Shown here: positions 26,129 to 34,759 of the stretch, one piece after another
Layout of the letters: the number at the start of each line of letters is the position of its first letter
How positions within the stretch are numbered: the stretch's first letter is position 1
Origin: DATAEG01 sp051001975
GTDB taxonomy: Bacteria > Actinomycetota > Actinomycetes > Mycobacteriales > Jatrophihabitantaceae
NCBI GenBank assembly: GCA_051001975.1
Contig: JBPCMU010000017.1
Location: forward strand, 1 to 64,000
DNA length: 64,000 bases
Direction of reading: 5' to 3'
Position numbers and translations under genes: made by a program
The notes under the pieces: model-generated
Told to the model about the DNA's origin: nothing
The model's database searches: none
What the model saw: only the letters and a program-made list of their open reading frames with translations

Positions 26129-26806
26129 CTATTCCGCGTTCTTCGCCGACGGCTTCGCGGAGACATCCGCCGGGGCAATGCCACCGGGGACCTCACTGGC
26201 CCGGCTCACGATGTGGTCGATGAATCCGTAGTCCAGCGCTTCCTGAGACGTGAACCAGCGGTCCCGGTCGCTGTCCTTGAGGACCTGCTCGACGCTCTGG
26301 CCGGTGTGCTCGGCCGTGATCTCGGCCATCTCCTGCTTAGTCAGGTTCCACTGCTCGGCCTGGATCTTGATGTCCGATGCGGTGCCCCCGATCCCGGCCG
26401 AACCCTGGTGCATCAGGATCCGCGAGTGCGGTAGCGCGTAGCGCTTGCCGCGGGTGCCGGCGGAGAGCAGGAACTGGCCCATCGATGCGGCCAGGCCCAT
26501 GCCCCAGGTAGCGACGTCGCACTCGATGAGTTCCATCGTGTCGAAGATCGCCATGCCCGCGGTCACCGAACCGCCGGGTGAATTGATGTAGAGGTTGATG
26601 TCGCGGGTGTCGTCCTCCGCTGACAGCAACAACAACTGGGCGCAGATCTGATTGGCGATCGTGTCGTCGACCTGCTGGCCCAGGAATACAATCCGCTCCC
26701 GCAGCAGCCGGTCGTAGACCGAGTCGTTCAACGACATGCCGCCTCCGCCGGAGCGGTTCTCGAACACGCGCAGCGGCTCGGGCCGACGCTCCTCGACATA
26801 TGCCAT
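26129..26806 (-). CDS. clpP1: ATP-dependent Clp protease proteolytic subunit ClpP1
   Basis: 225 residues from MAYVEERRPEPLRVFE. The active-site Ser is in GMGLAASMGQFLLSAG and the His in RILMHQGSAGIGG. The ATG at 26806 has GGGAGAG at about seven bases. An ATG at 26737 (MSLNDSVYDRLLRERI) also has GGAGG in front and would give a protein closer to the usual length, so the start is open. Paired with clpP2. Confidence 0.93.
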   Translation of the reverse strand: MAYVEERRPEPLRVFENRSGGGGMSLNDSVYDRLLRERIVFLGQQVDDTIANQICAQLLLLSAEDDTRDINLYINSPGGSVTAGMAIFDTMELIECDVATWGMGLAASMGQFLLSAGTRGKRYALPHSRILMHQGSAGIGGTASDIKIQAEQWNLTKQEMAEITAEHTGQSVEQVLKDSDRDRWFTSQEALDYGFIDHIVSRASEVPGGIAPADVSAKPSAKNAE

Positions 26807-26975
26807 TCGGCTCTCTCCCACTCTTCCTAGGTGCGCTTGTGCCGTGTCATGCCTCGTACCGGCGTCTCGGTCGCGCCTTGCCTGCGTACTGGTCATGACA
26901 TCGACCCTAATCACCACGTCGCGGCCGGGTGCGGCAACCCGGGCCGGTTTCGCTCTGGGCGCAGCTTGCCTCGAA

Positions 26976-28439
26976 CTACTCCGTGACGCCCGTCGGCGCT
27001 GCCTCGTCGGCGTCGTCATCGGCGTCATCGTCGGCGTCTTCGTCGGCGTCTTCATCGTCATTGTCAGCGTCGTCTTCGACGGCGATGTTGGTGCCGTCTG
27101 TGGACCCGTCGGGGCCTGCCTCGAGCGCGGTGAGCGCGGACAGGTCGACGGCGGCGCCGGCCGAATCGATCACCACGGCCGTCTCCAGCACCGCGGCCAG
27201 CGCCTTCGTCCGGCGCACCTCGGCGACGACGGCCGGCAGGCTGCCCGACTGCATCAGCTGATTGGCGAACTCCTGCGGCGTCACCTCGTACCGCGCCGCC
27301 TGCCGCACCAGGTATTCGGTGAGCTCGTCGTCGGAGATGCTCACCCCTTCGGCGTCGGCGATCGAGTCGAGCAGGAACTGCGTCTTGACCGCACACTCGG
27401 CGGTCTCGCGCAGATCAGCGTCGAACTCCTCGCGGGTCTTGCCCTGCTGCTCGAGGAAGCGGGCGAGATTCGCGTCGCTGTGGTCGAGCTGATGGATCAC
27501 GTCGTGCTCGCGCCAGTCGAACTCTGCCTTGATGGCCGACTCCGGCAGCGGGATCTCCACCGAGTCGAGCAGCTTCTCCAGCAATAGCTCGCGGGCCTGG
27601 CTGCCCTGAGTCATCACGCCGACGCGACCGAGCCGCTCACGCAGATCGGCCTTCAGCTCGTCCAGGGTGTCGAACTCGCTGGCCAGCTGGGCAAACTCGT
27701 CGTCTGCCTCAGGCAGCTCGCGCTCCTTGACCGAGTTGACCGATGCGGTGACCTCGCCGGTCGATCCTTCCTGCTCACCCGCACGAAGCGTCGACTCGAA
27801 CGCCGCCGACTCGCCCTCGGACAGCCCGACCAGGGCCTCGTCGAGCCCGTCGACCAGATCGTCAGCGCCGACCTCGTAGGACAGTCCGCTGGCAGTACCG
27901 CCCTGGACCTCCTCGCCATCCACCCGTGCGACGAGGTCCAGCAGCACGTAGTCGCCGGTCTGCACCGGCCGGCTCACGCCGGTCAGCGTGGCGAACCGCT
28001 CCCGCAAGGCGTCGAGCTGCTCGGTGACCTGCTCGTCGGTCGTCTCGGCGGAATCGACGGTGACCGACTGCTGTTTGTACTCGGGCAGTTCGAACTCGGG
28101 GCGGACGTCGACCTCGGCGGTGAAGGAGAAGGACTCGCCGTCCTCCAGGTTCGTCACCTCGACATCGGGCTGGCCGATGGCCTGCACGTTGGTCTCCCGG
28201 ATGGCCTCGGCGTAGACCCGTGGCATCGCGTCGTTCATCGCCTCTTCGAGAAGGGCGGCGCGGCCGACCCGTTGCTCGATGATGCGGGCAGGCGCCTTGC
28301 CGGGACGGAAGCCTGGGATGCGCAGCTGGCCCCCCAGCCGCTTCAAAGCATCGTCGATGCTGGACTGCAGCTCACTGAACGGGACCTCGACGGCTAGGCG
28401 GACGCGGGTCGGTCCCAGGTTCTCGACCGTGCTCTTCAC
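26976..28439 (-). CDS. tig: Trigger factor chaperone
   Basis: 487 residues. The N-terminal ribosome-binding domain has FRPGKAPARIIEQRVGRAAL with the ribosome-docking loop. An FKBP-type prolyl isomerase domain lies at about residues 150-240 (VQTGDYVLLDLVARVDG), followed by helical chaperone arms. The last 45 residues are a long Asp/Glu run (DDEDADEDADDDADDDADEA), an acidic tail seen in some actinobacterial trigger factors. Upstream of clpP1P2, as in mycobacteria. Confidence 0.96.
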   Translation of the reverse strand: MKSTVENLGPTRVRLAVEVPFSELQSSIDDALKRLGGQLRIPGFRPGKAPARIIEQRVGRAALLEEAMNDAMPRVYAEAIRETNVQAIGQPDVEVTNLEDGESFSFTAEVDVRPEFELPEYKQQSVTVDSAETTDEQVTEQLDALRERFATLTGVSRPVQTGDYVLLDLVARVDGEEVQGGTASGLSYEVGADDLVDGLDEALVGLSEGESAAFESTLRAGEQEGSTGEVTASVNSVKERELPEADDEFAQLASEFDTLDELKADLRERLGRVGVMTQGSQARELLLEKLLDSVEIPLPESAIKAEFDWREHDVIHQLDHSDANLARFLEQQGKTREEFDADLRETAECAVKTQFLLDSIADAEGVSISDDELTEYLVRQAARYEVTPQEFANQLMQSGSLPAVVAEVRRTKALAAVLETAVVIDSAGAAVDLSALTALEAGPDGSTDGTNIAVEDDADNDDEDADEDADDDADDDADEAAPTGVTE

Positions 28440-28526
28440 GTGCGGGCTGCTCCTTCGATGGCTTCGACGACGTGGTCGGTGGTACTCCGGCGGAACCGGG
28501 TGATCGATGCTGCTGTGGCGGCGGGC

Positions 28527-28603
28527 TGGTCGGGGTGGCGGGATTCGAACCCACGGCCCCTCGCTCCCAAAGCGAGTGCGCTACCAAGCTGCGCCACACC
28601 CCG
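28527..28603 (-). tRNA. tRNA-Pro (anticodon TGG)
   Basis: Folds as a full cloverleaf on the minus strand. Acceptor CGGGGTG pairs with the CACCCCG 3' end, the anticodon stem-loop CTCGCTTTGGGAGCGAG carries anticodon TGG, and the T-arm is GTGGGTTCGAATCCCGC. The terminal CCA is encoded (28527-28529). It lies upstream of tig. Confidence 0.95.
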
Positions 28604-28714
28604 GTCCGACACCGATCAGCAAGTGTACGGGCAGCCGGGTGGCGCGCAGACCGGCAGTGCGCCTGAGGCCCGCTAACATATGGCGCGCACCGGGAAGTAG
28701 ATCCGACCTGGCGC

Positions 28715-28788
28715 GCGGGCGTAGCTCAATGGCAGAGTCTCAGTTTTCCAAACTGATTACGCGGGTTCGATCCCCGTCGCCCGCTCCA
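28715..28788 (+). tRNA. tRNA-Gly (anticodon TCC)
   Basis: Acceptor GCGGGCG pairs with CGCCCGC. The D-arm is GCTCAATGGCAGAGT, the anticodon stem-loop CAGTTTTCCAAACTG gives anticodon TCC, and the T-loop is GGTTCGATCC. CCA is encoded at 28786-28788. Divergent from tRNA-Pro. Confidence 0.95.
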
Positions 28789-28970
28789 GCTAGAGATCCC
28801 GACTCCCGGGGCTGCACCATCCGACGATGATCGTCGAGGTTGCCTACGTTCGAGTCGTCCAACGAACGTGCACTATCGACCTGCGAGACTCCTCGAATTT
28901 TGAGGTCGAGAGCGTCCGCGATCCGGCGATCGTCGGCCCGAGTCGGGTGCCGAGCGGTGGGGTGAGGTGA

Positions 28971-29006
28971 GGACTTTCGGCTGGCTCGAAGGCCGGCGGA
29001 AAGTCC
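28971..29006 (-). terminator. Imperfect hairpin downstream of the CU044_5270 gene
   Basis: GGACTTTC at 28971-28978 pairs with GAAAGTCC at 28999-29006, and GGC/GCC pairs extend the stem inside. There is no T-run on the minus strand, so an intrinsic terminator is uncertain. The rest of 28789-29065 shows no gene. Confidence 0.3.
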
Positions 29007-29065
29007 TGAAGTAGCTCGTCGCTCGGCTCGATAAGCTGGCAGCGGGCCAGCCCGCGATGAACGCG

Positions 29066-29938
29066 CTACTTGCCGGTGAGCGCCGGGGCGGTGGCGGCGG
29101 GCCCTTGACTGACGTAGGTGTAGGTGACACCGGCGTCGATATCGGCCAGCAGTTGCCCGTCGCTGGGGGCGATCACGTACGTTTGGCCGTCACGTTCGAC
29201 GGCAGTGCCTGTCCGTCCAGAGGCGTCGGTGACCTGCCCGGTGACGTGGACACCGGAGATGCTGGCAGCCACGTCATAGAGGGCCTCGCGCAGCATCGGG
29301 GGCGCCGGGCTTTCGCGAAGTAGATCGCCGACCATTACGAAAAGCTCCGAGGTTTCGTCGGGGCCAGACCCCTGGATGTCAGCACGTAGAACCGACTCAA
29401 GTCGGCGGCGGTCGGTAGGCAGCGCGTAGAGCTGGTCCCAGGTCAGTGACGTGGCGCCGGCAGCGAAACTGCCAGCGGCGGGGATGACACCCGGGTCGAC
29501 ACCAGGTCCGAGGCCAGTGTCGTGGAGCACAGACTGGCCGTGGTGTGCGATCCAGACGTCTCGGTGGAAGTTCTTGCCGTCGCGCACATAGCTGGACGAA
29601 ACATGCCAGTACGCTGCGGCCGGCCAGCCGCCTTGCTGAGCTCCAGCCGCTTTACCGGCCGATCGAAGCACTGTCGCGGCTTCGGCACTCGACCCTGGGT
29701 GATCTCTGCCCAGGCCGATCGCCGGGACCGTTAGGACCGCAGCGGCGGCTGCCACCGCGACGCCGGCAAGAGCGAGCTTGCGCCGTCGAGTCCAGGCAGA
29801 TCCAACCGGCGCGGGCCGGACGTCGCCAACCAAGTTGAGAACGGCTGTTTGGAGAGAGTCACGGCCATGTTGTCGAGCCGCGGGTGTCGGACCCTCGACC
29901 TCCCTGGTCGAGGCGAGCAATTCGTCCAGTGTGTTCAT
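29066..29938 (-). CDS. CU044_5270 family membrane-anchored protein (sigma-factor partner)
   Basis: 290 residues. Begins MNTLDELLASTREVEGPTPA and has one transmembrane helix near residues 55-75 (LALAGVAVAAAAAVLTVPAI) after an RRRK-type cytoplasmic head. The extracytoplasmic part includes WHVSSSYVRDGK, LPTDRRRLESVLRADIQG and a VTDASGRTGTAVERDGQTYV-type beta region. Such proteins follow ECF sigma genes in actinobacteria and may act as anti-sigma or sensing partners. The upstream sigma gene here is broken, while this one is intact. The start overlaps the sigma stop (ATGA). Confidence 0.75.
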   Translation of the reverse strand: MNTLDELLASTREVEGPTPAARQHGRDSLQTAVLNLVGDVRPAPVGSAWTRRRKLALAGVAVAAAAAVLTVPAIGLGRDHPGSSAEAATVLRSAGKAAGAQQGGWPAAAYWHVSSSYVRDGKNFHRDVWIAHHGQSVLHDTGLGPGVDPGVIPAAGSFAAGATSLTWDQLYALPTDRRRLESVLRADIQGSGPDETSELFVMVGDLLRESPAPPMLREALYDVAASISGVHVTGQVTDASGRTGTAVERDGQTYVIAPSDGQLLADIDAGVTYTYVSQGPAATAPALTGK

Positions 29939-30533
29939 GTTGAGTTCTCCTCACGCATCTGCAATAAGGTGGATAGGTCGTCAAGAGCCTCGGTGCGGTC
30001 TGCGGCGGCGAGTGTGTAGAGCGCGCGCCGCCGAGCCCGGTGCAACCGGCTGCGAGCCGCTACCTTGCTGATACCTAGGGCAGCGGCGGCTGCGGTCGGC
30101 GTGAGCCCCTCCCATGCGACCAGCAAGAGCAGATCGCGCTCGCCGCGGGACAGCACGCTCAGTGCAGCGCGGAGCCGACCGCGTTGCGCTTCGGCGTCGA
30201 GGCGCGCGTCAACTGCGTCCCAGTCCATCCCTAGATCGCGGATCACGACCCCCCGCGCGGCACCGGAACGTAGATGGCGCCGAGCACGTTAGCCGCAATT
30301 CCATACAGTCACGGCAGAGCGCTGCCGCTCGCGTGGGCGACGACCCGCTTGCGTGCTTCCAATGCCGCGACAAAGACCTCCGACAGCAGATCCTCGGCGG
30401 CCGAAAATCCGGCGCGGCGAGTCAGGAACCGAAAGACTGCCGGCGCGTGCCGCTCATAGAGGACGGCGACTAAGTCCGGTTGGAGTCGCAAGCCTGCGAG
30501 CAGCTCCGCGTCGGTCCGGTCGTCGTTCGTCAT
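29935..30533 (-). pseudogene. ECF RNA polymerase sigma factor, disrupted
   Basis: Two pieces of one sigma-70 family protein. The first 74 residues (region 2: LYERHAPAVFRFLTRRAGFS) end at TGA 30309-30311, exactly where the family has Trp (expected LPWLYGIAANVL; the bases after the stop read LYGIAANVLGAIY in frame). About 40 bases on, near 30268-30272, a one-base loss moves the frame, after which RSGAARGVVIRDLGMDWDAV and region 4 (PTAAAAALGISKVAARSRLH) read normally to the end at 29935. Two independent lesions favour a genuine pseudogene. Confidence 0.82.
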
Positions 30534-30602
30534 ACCCTCCTATGCCATCAGGCCTCAAAACGTTGCACGCGTTCAGGTCTGCACGGCAGCTTCTGTACGT
30601 TG

Positions 30603-30823
30603 ATGTACGGCAACGAGGAATTGATCCGCGCGATACGGACCGACCGCGACTCCGAGTGATGGACTGCTTCGATGCGGACGCACTGATCTACGCGGCGCTC
30701 GCCGATCACCCGCTCGGTCGTCGAGTTGCCGCGCTGGTGTGCAGCGAAGAGCGCACCGGCGCCGGCTCCGTCCTCCTGTTACCCGAGGTGCTCGGCAAGC
30801 CGCTTCGGAGGCGGCGTCGCCGG
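30603..30823 (+). pseudogene. Remnant of a VapBC-type toxin-antitoxin pair (PIN domain fragment)
   Basis: From 30659 the frame reads MDCFDADALIYAALADHPLG and later GSVLLLPEVLGKPLR, which resembles the first 50 residues of PIN-domain (VapC-like) toxins with the catalytic Asp. It is then cut off at about 30808-30823, where the convergent phosphatase gene ends. Just before it, 30603-30659 reads MYGNEELIRAIRTDRDSE and a TGA that overlaps the ATG (TGATG), like the end of a VapB-type antitoxin. The rest of both genes is gone. The family call rests on pattern recognition. Confidence 0.5.
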
Positions 30824-31624
30824 TCACGGCGTCGCGTCGCGCCAGACCATGACGACGGCGCGGTCGTCGTCATCGCGGGTCGGTACCTCTTCGATGAGGC
30901 GGGCCGCCACCTTGCGCATCTCGCCGCTGCGCACGGCGCGTTCCGCGGCACGCATCAACCGGTCGGTGCCCAGGTCGATGTCGTGAGCCGGGTCCTCAAC
31001 GACCCCGTCGGTGTAGAGGAGCAGTGCGTCGCCGGGGCGCATCGTCTTGTAGTCGGCACGCACCTGGACGGTCGGCACCACCCCCAGCACCGGCCCACGG
31101 CTGTCCGAGACCCGCCAGGAGTCCGCCTTCGACTCCATGTGCAAAGCCGGCGGATGCCCGGCGCTGCGTACCGAATACAGCCCCGTCTCGAGGTTGACCC
31201 TGATGTAGACGGCCGAGGCGAAGCCCTCCGCCCATGTTTGCCGACGCAGATAGTCGTTGGCCTGGATCAGGAAATCGGCGGGTCCGACCGCGCCGAGCAG
31301 GCCCCCCATCGCACCGGACAGCAGCAGCGCGCGGGTGCCGGCCTCCACGCCCTTGCCGGACACGTCCACCAGCACCATGTCCAGGTGCAGGTTGCCGCCG
31401 ACGTCGTGCAGCCGGCTGGACAGGAAGTCACCGGCCATCGGAGCGCGGTTCGCCGCGCGCTGCTCCACGTCGACGTGCCAACCGGCTGGGAGGTCCGGGA
31501 CGGTGCCCTGGATGCGCAACTGCGCGCGGAGTTGCTCGATGACCGACTCCGCACTGATCCCGTCGAGTCCGGGGAGATCGGTCATGCCGACGCTCGTGCG
31601 GGGTTGTGGGGAGGCAGAGGACAT
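30824..31624 (-). CDS. PP2C-like SpoIIE-type serine/threonine phosphatase
   Basis: 266 residues, one SpoIIE domain. Metal-binding motifs: RAPMAGDFLSSRLHD, MVLVDVSGKGVEAGTRALLL, ALLLYTDGVVEDP and DDRAVVMVW. No PAS or GAF sensor is attached, so regulation probably comes from a partner, for example a sigma factor/anti-sigma antagonist. The ATG at 31624 is taken; an in-frame GTG at 31633 is possible. Confidence 0.85.
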   Translation of the reverse strand: MSSASPQPRTSVGMTDLPGLDGISAESVIEQLRAQLRIQGTVPDLPAGWHVDVEQRAANRAPMAGDFLSSRLHDVGGNLHLDMVLVDVSGKGVEAGTRALLLSGAMGGLLGAVGPADFLIQANDYLRRQTWAEGFASAVYIRVNLETGLYSVRSAGHPPALHMESKADSWRVSDSRGPVLGVVPTVQVRADYKTMRPGDALLLYTDGVVEDPAHDIDLGTDRLMRAAERAVRSGEMRKVAARLIEEVPTRDDDDRAVVMVWRDATP

Positions 31625-31711
31625 AACGGCCACACCCTAACCCGACAACGGATTCCGTAGGCAGCGATCGCCCCTTATGTCATCGGCAGTTCACAGTGGC
31701 ACTATCGACGG

Positions 31712-32089
31712 ATGCCCGTGTCGTCGGACGCTGCGCCGAGTTCCACCGACTCGACCAACGGCCCGACCCACCGACAACGTCGCCGAGCGAGCAGGCCAGC
31801 AGGCTCTGCACAACGGGAACCGAAGCCGACCCCGCCGGAGCCCCTCGCCCCGGACGCGGCTGTCGCATCCGAAAAGCCGCCGCCCGACCCGAAGCGCCGC
31901 GGCAACGCACCCCGCCGCGACAACGGGGAGCGCGCCTGGCGCGAGCTGGCCGGCAGCGGGCCGTCCCAGGTCGGCGTGGACGGTGCGCTGCGAGCCCGGG
32001 ACGTCAACCGGCCGACCGAGGAGGAACTGGCCCAAGCCGAGCACGACACGGTGATTGTCCGGCGCAACTGGCGTCCGGACGACCACTAA
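31712..32089 (+). CDS. Conserved hypothetical protein, disordered N-terminus
   Basis: 125 residues. The first 75 are rich in Pro, Ser and Arg and probably disordered. The last 50 (ERAWRELAGSGPSQVGVDGA, then RARDVNRPTEEELAQAEHDT, ending IVRRNWRPDDH) look like an ordered conserved core. No known domain is recognised. Convergent with rpiB, six bases between stops. Confidence 0.6.
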   Translation: MPVSSDAAPSSTDSTNGPTHRQRRRASRPAGSAQREPKPTPPEPLAPDAAVASEKPPPDPKRRGNAPRRDNGERAWRELAGSGPSQVGVDGALRARDVNRPTEEELAQAEHDTVIVRRNWRPDDH

Positions 32090-32095
32090 GCCGGC

Positions 32096-32554
32096 TCAGT
32101 CCCCCGGGCGGGACTTCTCGTACTCGGCGACCTCGTCGATGCGGCGTTGATGGCGCGGCGCGTTCGAGAACGGCGTGGCCACGAACAACTCCACGAACCG
32201 CACCGCGTCGGCTTCGGGATGCATCCGCGCGCCGATACTGACTACATTGGCATCGTTGTGCTGCCGCGCCAGCGTCGCTGTCTCCTCGTTCCACACCAGC
32301 GCCGCGCGCACTCCGGGCACCTTGTTCGCTGCGATCTGCTCGCCGTTTCCCGAGCCGCCGATCACCACACCGAGGCTGCCCGGGTCACCGACCGTGCGGG
32401 TCGAGGCGTCGATACAGAACGACGGGTAGTCGTCCTGCGGGTCCAGGGCGAGCGCGCCGCAGTCGACCGGCTCGTGACCCAACTCCGCCAGCCTGGCGAG
32501 CAACACCGCCTTGAGGTCGAATCCGGCGTGGTCGCTGCCGAGGTAGATCCGCAT
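32096..32554 (-). CDS. rpiB: Ribose-5-phosphate isomerase B
   Basis: 152 residues. Interconverts ribose 5-phosphate and ribulose 5-phosphate in the pentose phosphate pathway. Start MRIYLGSDHAGFDLKAVLLA, then GVVIGGSGNGEQIAANKVPG and ALVWNEETATLARQHNDANV. As in mycobacterial RpiB, the catalytic base is probably the Glu in WNEET rather than the Cys of the E. coli type (the loop reads IGGSGNGEQ). Same genome position as in Mycobacterium (Rv2465c). Confidence 0.93.
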   Translation of the reverse strand: MRIYLGSDHAGFDLKAVLLARLAELGHEPVDCGALALDPQDDYPSFCIDASTRTVGDPGSLGVVIGGSGNGEQIAANKVPGVRAALVWNEETATLARQHNDANVVSIGARMHPEADAVRFVELFVATPFSNAPRHQRRIDEVAEYEKSRPGD

Positions 32555-32645
32555 TCCGACATCTTGGCAGTAGTCGCCGTGACCGGCACGCGTCGGGCAG
32601 CGCAGGCGGCCGCAGCCGCTCAGTGGCGGGTGGGAGCATCGACAC

Positions 32646-33593
32646 GTGGTTGACGCCCTCAGCAGCCCGACCGCGACCTCTCTGCTCACCAGCTGGCGCT
32701 GGCAACCGATCGCCATCGCCGCCGTTGTACTAGCCGTCGCGTGGTACGCGCGTGCGGTGCGCCGGCTGCCAGCGGGACGAACTCGCTGGCCCCGGCGGCG
32801 TTCGGTGTGCTTCGGGGTCGGGTGCCTGTTGGTCATCTGGTCCAGCTGCGGATTCCTCGGCGTGTACGACCACGCCCTGTTCTCGGTATGGACGACGCAG
32901 ACGCTGATCTTGCTGCTGCTCGCCCCGGCCGCGCTGATGGCGGGCCAGGTCGTCGAGCTGTCCGGCCGCCGACCGGGCGGTGCCGGGCTGCTGGCGCGGG
33001 CTGCTCGCGGTCGGGTCGGACGTTTCCTGGGCAACCCGTTGATCGGACCAGCCGTTGTCCCCCTGTTCAGCGCGGCGCTCTTCTTCGGCCCGGTGCCCGG
33101 CCTCGTCGCCCACTACGTCGTGCTGGGCTGGGTGCTACAGCTGGTCGTGGTCGCGGTCGGCGCCGGCATCGTCCTGCCGCTGGTCAACATCACCGCCGAG
33201 GGCAGCTCGCTGGCCGTCGGCCTGGCGCTGACCATCGGCAGCTTCGAGCTGGTGATGGACGCGGTACCCGGCATCGTGCTGCGGCTGTCCAGCAAGCCCG
33301 GGCAGTTCTTCGCGCACTGGGACGTCTACTCGTGGTCCCCGGCAGCGCTGCACGATCAGCAGCTGGCAGGATCGATCGTTTGGGGTGTGGCCGAGCTGCT
33401 CGACCTGCCGTTTCTGGTACTCATCTTCTGGCGCTGGCTGCGCGTCGATGCACAGGAGGCGGCTGAGACCGACGTGGTCCTCGACGCCGAGCGCATTGCC
33501 CGGGGTGATGCGTCCGATGACAATCTGCCGGCCAGTGATCCGCCCTGGTGGCTCGACGACCCGCGGCTGCGCGACCGGTTCCCCGACCGTTAG
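32646..33593 (+). CDS. Cytochrome c oxidase assembly protein, CtaG family
   Basis: 315 residues, GTG start, about seven transmembrane helices. Motifs: VYDHALFSVWTTQTLILLLL, NPLIGPAVVPLFSAALFF and HWDVYSWSPAALHDQQLAGS with its conserved His/Trp-rich region. The family is thought to help copper insertion into aa3-type oxidase. Divergent from rpiB. It may work with the CtaJ-like gene at 38376-38651. Confidence 0.85.
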   Translation: MVDALSSPTATSLLTSWRWQPIAIAAVVLAVAWYARAVRRLPAGRTRWPRRRSVCFGVGCLLVIWSSCGFLGVYDHALFSVWTTQTLILLLLAPAALMAGQVVELSGRRPGGAGLLARAARGRVGRFLGNPLIGPAVVPLFSAALFFGPVPGLVAHYVVLGWVLQLVVVAVGAGIVLPLVNITAEGSSLAVGLALTIGSFELVMDAVPGIVLRLSSKPGQFFAHWDVYSWSPAALHDQQLAGSIVWGVAELLDLPFLVLIFWRWLRVDAQEAAETDVVLDAERIARGDASDDNLPASDPPWWLDDPRLRDRFPDR

Positions 33594-33663
33594 CAACGGT
33601 TGTGGCCACCGGCCGAGCGAAGGTTGCGGAGCGAACTTGACGTTGTCGAATGGCGGGCTGAAC

Positions 33664-34002
33664 CTAACCAAACCGGATGCGGACGGTGCCGTCCGGATCG
33701 TGACTGACCGGGTGCACGGCGACCGCGGCATCAGACGGCACCGGGCCGTACACGTGCGGGAATGACTCACCGCCGCCGTAGGAGTCCTCGACGCGGATCT
33801 CCGCGCCCACCTTCGCCGGGTCGAGTTGCACGACGACCAGGTCCGGGACGGATTTGTAGAGGGCGTTGGCGGTGCGCTCCACCTGCCCGGCGAACGAGCA
33901 ATGCACGAAGCCCTCGGTGTCCAGCGACTCCGGCGCATAACGGCCCACCTGCTGGGCCGCGGCCCAGATCGGCCCGGGCACCAAGTGGTAGAGCGCCTCC
34001 AC
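33664..34002 (-). CDS. DUF952 domain-containing protein
   Basis: 112 residues, a full DUF952 domain: ALYHLVPGPIWAAAQQVGRY, FVHCSFAGQVERTANALYKS and FPHVYGPVPSDAAVAVHPVS. The fold resembles ADP-ribosyl transferase-like small proteins, but no activity is established. It ends 70 bases from ctaG (convergent) and starts eight bases downstream of the DsbA-like gene, so it is probably in its operon. Confidence 0.85.
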   Translation of the reverse strand: MEALYHLVPGPIWAAAQQVGRYAPESLDTEGFVHCSFAGQVERTANALYKSVPDLVVVQLDPAKVGAEIRVEDSYGGGESFPHVYGPVPSDAAVAVHPVSHDPDGTVRIRFG

Positions 34003-34010
34003 GAGCTGGT

Positions 34011-34670
34011 TCAGCCGGTCGGATACTCGAACTGAGGAGACTCGGTACGGGTGCGCTTAATCTCGAAGAAGTACGGATACGCAGCCAGGGTCTTGGCCGC
34101 GTCCCACAGCTGCCCGGCTTCCTCACCACCAGGGATGCGGGTGAGGACCGGACCGAAGAACGAGTGGCCGGCGACCCGGATGACCGGCGTACCCACGTCC
34201 ATCCCAACCGGGTCCATGCCCTCGTGATGGCTGGCCCGCAATGCCTCGTCGTACTCGGTGGATTCGGCTGCATCGGCCAGATCAGCCGGCAGGTTGACCG
34301 ACTCCAGGGCCTCGACGATCAGCGCCCGGTCGTAGTCACGACCCTGCTCGAAGTGCCGGGTACCCAATGCGGTGTAGAGGTCGAACAGCACCTCGGGGCC
34401 GGCCTTCTGAGCTGCAGCAATGCAGACCCGCACCGGACCCCATCCGCGGTCCAGAAACGTCTTGTAGTCGTCGGAGAGCTCGGCGCGTCCCTCGTTCAGC
34501 ACCGAGAGCGACATGACATGCCACCGGACGGCGACCCGGCGCACCTTGGTGACCTCGACGATCCACCGCGACGTCACCCACGCGAACGGACACGCCGGGT
34601 CGAACCAGAGATCGGCACTCTCGATGTTGACGATGCCGTTCGTGGCCTGCTCAGCAGAAGAATCACGCAT
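34011..34670 (-). CDS. Mycothiol-dependent nitroreductase-like DsbA-family protein (Rv2466c type)
   Basis: 219 residues from MRDSSAEQATNGIVN; other in-frame ATGs at 34685 and 34736 are possible. Thioredoxin fold with helical insert: LWFDPACPFAWVTSRWIVEV, RWHVMSLSVLNEG, GWGPVRVCIAAAQK, GMDVGTPVIRVAGHSFFGPV and the family end KRTRTESPQFEYP. The active site is CPFA where Rv2466c has CPWC, so only the nucleophilic Cys is kept, implying a monothiol mechanism with mycothiol. Divergent from pepN, as in mycobacteria. Confidence 0.85.
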   Translation of the reverse strand: MRDSSAEQATNGIVNIESADLWFDPACPFAWVTSRWIVEVTKVRRVAVRWHVMSLSVLNEGRAELSDDYKTFLDRGWGPVRVCIAAAQKAGPEVLFDLYTALGTRHFEQGRDYDRALIVEALESVNLPADLADAAESTEYDEALRASHHEGMDPVGMDVGTPVIRVAGHSFFGPVLTRIPGGEEAGQLWDAAKTLAAYPYFFEIKRTRTESPQFEYPTG

Positions 34671-34759
34671 GACATCGACAGTAGTCATCGTGGCAGACTC
34701 AGCGGGAGCACCGGCCTGTTCCGTGGGCCACCCCAATTGACGAGGAGTGAACTCCGACC

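Noticed and set aside
26807..26975. Possible ClgR operator upstream of clpP1
   Set aside because: CGC and GCG half-sites are present, but with the wrong spacing for the known motif.
26990..27070. CGTCGGCGTC-like short repeats
   Set aside because: They encode the Asp/Glu-rich tail of trigger factor, so codon repetition explains them and not a DNA repeat element.
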